Shown here one piece after another: positions 8,528 through 9,091 of a stretch of 9,091 nt of DNA. Made by a program: the position numbers and the translations under genes. Positions within the stretch are counted from its first letter, which is position 1. Each line of letters begins with the position of its first letter. The notes under the pieces are model-generated. The model did no database searches and was not told where the DNA came from. It saw only the letters and a list, made by a program, of their open reading frames with translations. The stretch comes from an uncultured Sphingobium sp. (GTDB lineage Bacteria; Pseudomonadota; Alphaproteobacteria; Sphingomonadales; Sphingomonadaceae): NCBI GenBank assembly GCA_946479185.1, contig CAMLFF010000116.1, positions 1 through 9,091 on the forward strand, given 5' to 3'.

Positions 8528-8564
8528 CTTAGAGGCATAGCGATCATGGAAATGTCAATGATCG
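8528..8564 (-). promoter_or_regulatory. Candidate promoter and operator of the transporter gene
   Basis: On the minus strand a perfect consensus TTGACA (8553-8558) is followed after 19 bases by TCTAAG (8528-8533), which matches 4 of 6 positions of the -10. Transcription would start near 8521, about 50 bases before the ATG at 8471. A perfect 7-bp inverted repeat, CGATCAT (8541-8547) and ATGATCG (8558-8564) with 10 bases between, straddles the -35. That is a common place for a repressor to block RNA polymerase, as many GntR, TetR or IclR-type regulators of aromatic uptake do. The regulator is not in the window. The spacer is longer than ideal, so the -10 is the weak point. Confidence 0.5.
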
Positions 8565-8656
8565 ATCAACGGCTTATGTGGAATGAAGGGTCTAAACCGC
8601 CTGGACCGGCGCGTTACGCTGCGACGAACTCGCGAGAGACTTGCCAGACTGAAGAT

Positions 8657-8786
8657 TGTCGGAATGTCGTTTAGACTGGCTCAGCTAACCGCATTGAAAA
8701 GGCTAGATATTTCCGTTTGAGCCATTTTCGCTCTTTCCAGCATAAGTGGCTCAAGTTTGATTTTCTGGACAGGTAAAGTGGCTCAA
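8657..8786. repeat. Cluster of TGGCTCAA repeats resembling an IS21-family end
   Basis: Four copies of an eight-base word lie in about 110 bases: TGGCTCAG (8677-8684), its inverted form TTGAGCCA (8717-8724), and TGGCTCAA at 8747-8754 and 8779-8786. The last two extend to an 11-base direct repeat, AAGTGGCTCAA (8744-8754 and 8776-8786), 32 bases apart. Such multiple short end-repeats, with this kind of TGGCTCAA word, are what I recall from IS21-family termini. A TGTCGG at 8657 could be a TG-type outer tip. No IstA or IstB coding remnant is visible on either side, so at most this is a decayed end or a deletion relic. The neighbouring part of the gap (8565-8656 and 8787-8845) shows no gene. Confidence 0.4.
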
Positions 8787-8845
8787 CGGCTGGCGAGTGA
8801 GGCTTGCGAGATTGTTCCGCTCGGACTCCGCAATTGCTACGAAAC

Positions 8846-9091
8846 TCAGGATTCTGCGGGATCTTGGGTGTGGACCGAGCGCGCGCCAATCATTGCCAAT
8901 ACATCCCTAGCCCAAAGCCCCGGCATGGCCTCGTTTAAGCCTTCATTTTCCAACCAAAAGTATGCATCCGCGGGAATCATCCGCAAAGCGAGGGCGAGCT
9001 CCGGCAGCGTGACGAACTTCAGGGCGCGGGCCTCGAAGTCGGCGACGTGATAGAATTTCGGATTCACCCCTCTGCTCGGCAGGCCGTCGAG
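8846..9091 (-). CDS. Unknown protein, C-terminal fragment cut by the right edge
   Basis: A minus-strand frame stays open from the window's right edge to a TGA at 8846-8848, giving 81 complete codons. The most 5' possible start is a GTG at 9065-9067, but the frame continues upstream of it without a stop and the purine-rich bases before it touch the codon with no spacing. A longer gene entering from the right is therefore likely. The visible part includes FYHVADFEARALKF, TLPELALALRMIPADAYFW and GLWARDVLAMIGA. It is mostly helical, without cysteines or a membrane segment. Codon use is typical of the GC-rich neighbours. I do not recognise the family. It lies about 60 bases beyond the IS-like repeats. 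Confidence 0.45.
   Translation of the reverse strand, partial: LDGLPSRGVNPKFYHVADFEARALKFVTLPELALALRMIPADAYFWLENEGLNEAMPGLWARDVLAMIGARSVHTQDPAES

Noticed and set aside
8472..8528. GTG start giving a 460-residue transporter
   Set aside because: It falls in the predicted -10 element, lacks a ribosome-binding site, and adds a basic tail unlike the family's N-terminus.
8671..8889. 72-codon minus-strand frame over the repeat patch
   Set aside because: It is built from the TGGCTCAA repeats, has a non-protein-like composition and no ribosome-binding site.

Overview
The window looks like alphaproteobacterial chromosome, most likely Sphingomonadales. The high-GC codon use, a 41-residue cysteine-free bL36, a DUF4136-type lipoprotein, a secreted TonB-C-like protein with paired cysteines and a co-factor-dependent GpmA all fit that group. 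The genus cannot be fixed from sequence alone. Genes are closely packed and housekeeping in character, with two AT-richer accessory-looking genes (1511-2227 and 4539-5243). No rRNA, tRNA, CRISPR array, prophage or complete insertion sequence is visible.

Layout. The first 39 bases are not genomic: 6-39 match the Illumina index/read-2 adapter and 1-5 are probably index bases. Genomic sequence starts at 40, inside thiC (+), which has lost its N-terminus. A 1-nt stop/start overlap leads into an AT-richer HNH endonuclease gene (+, 1511-2227), possibly of the McrA-like modification-dependent type. A strong inverted repeat follows it. The 126-bp gene rpmJ (-, 2454-2579) has its own terminator and a candidate promoter. 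Next comes a tightly overlapping + strand trio: a DUF4136-like lipoprotein (2759-3391), an M14 zinc carboxypeptidase (3388-4539) and a TonB-C-like exported protein (4539-5243). A dienelactone hydrolase-family gene (-, 5268-5984) converges on the trio. A 59-residue protein of unknown function (+, 6185-6364) and gpmA (+, 6447-7133) follow. gpmA converges on an AAHS-type MFS aromatic-acid transporter (-, 7146-8471), and the two share one hairpin over their stop codons. Upstream of the transporter lie a near-consensus -35, a perfect operator-like inverted repeat, and a patch of short TGGCTCAA repeats resembling IS21-family ends. A C-terminal fragment of an unknown minus-strand gene runs off the right edge.

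How the genes work together. thiC (thiamine pyrimidine synthesis), rpmJ (ribosome) and gpmA (glycolysis) are core functions with no evident link to each other. The lipoprotein, peptidase and TonB-like genes are probably one transcription unit with translational coupling, but a shared function is not evident. The DLH-family hydrolase and the AAHS transporter are both of types seen in aromatic catabolism, yet gpmA and the small gene separate them and no ring-cleavage genes are present.

No convincing undescribed multi-gene system was found. The items most worth checking are the adapter at the contig start, the HNH gene abutting thiC, and the operator-like repeat and IS-like repeats beside the transporter.
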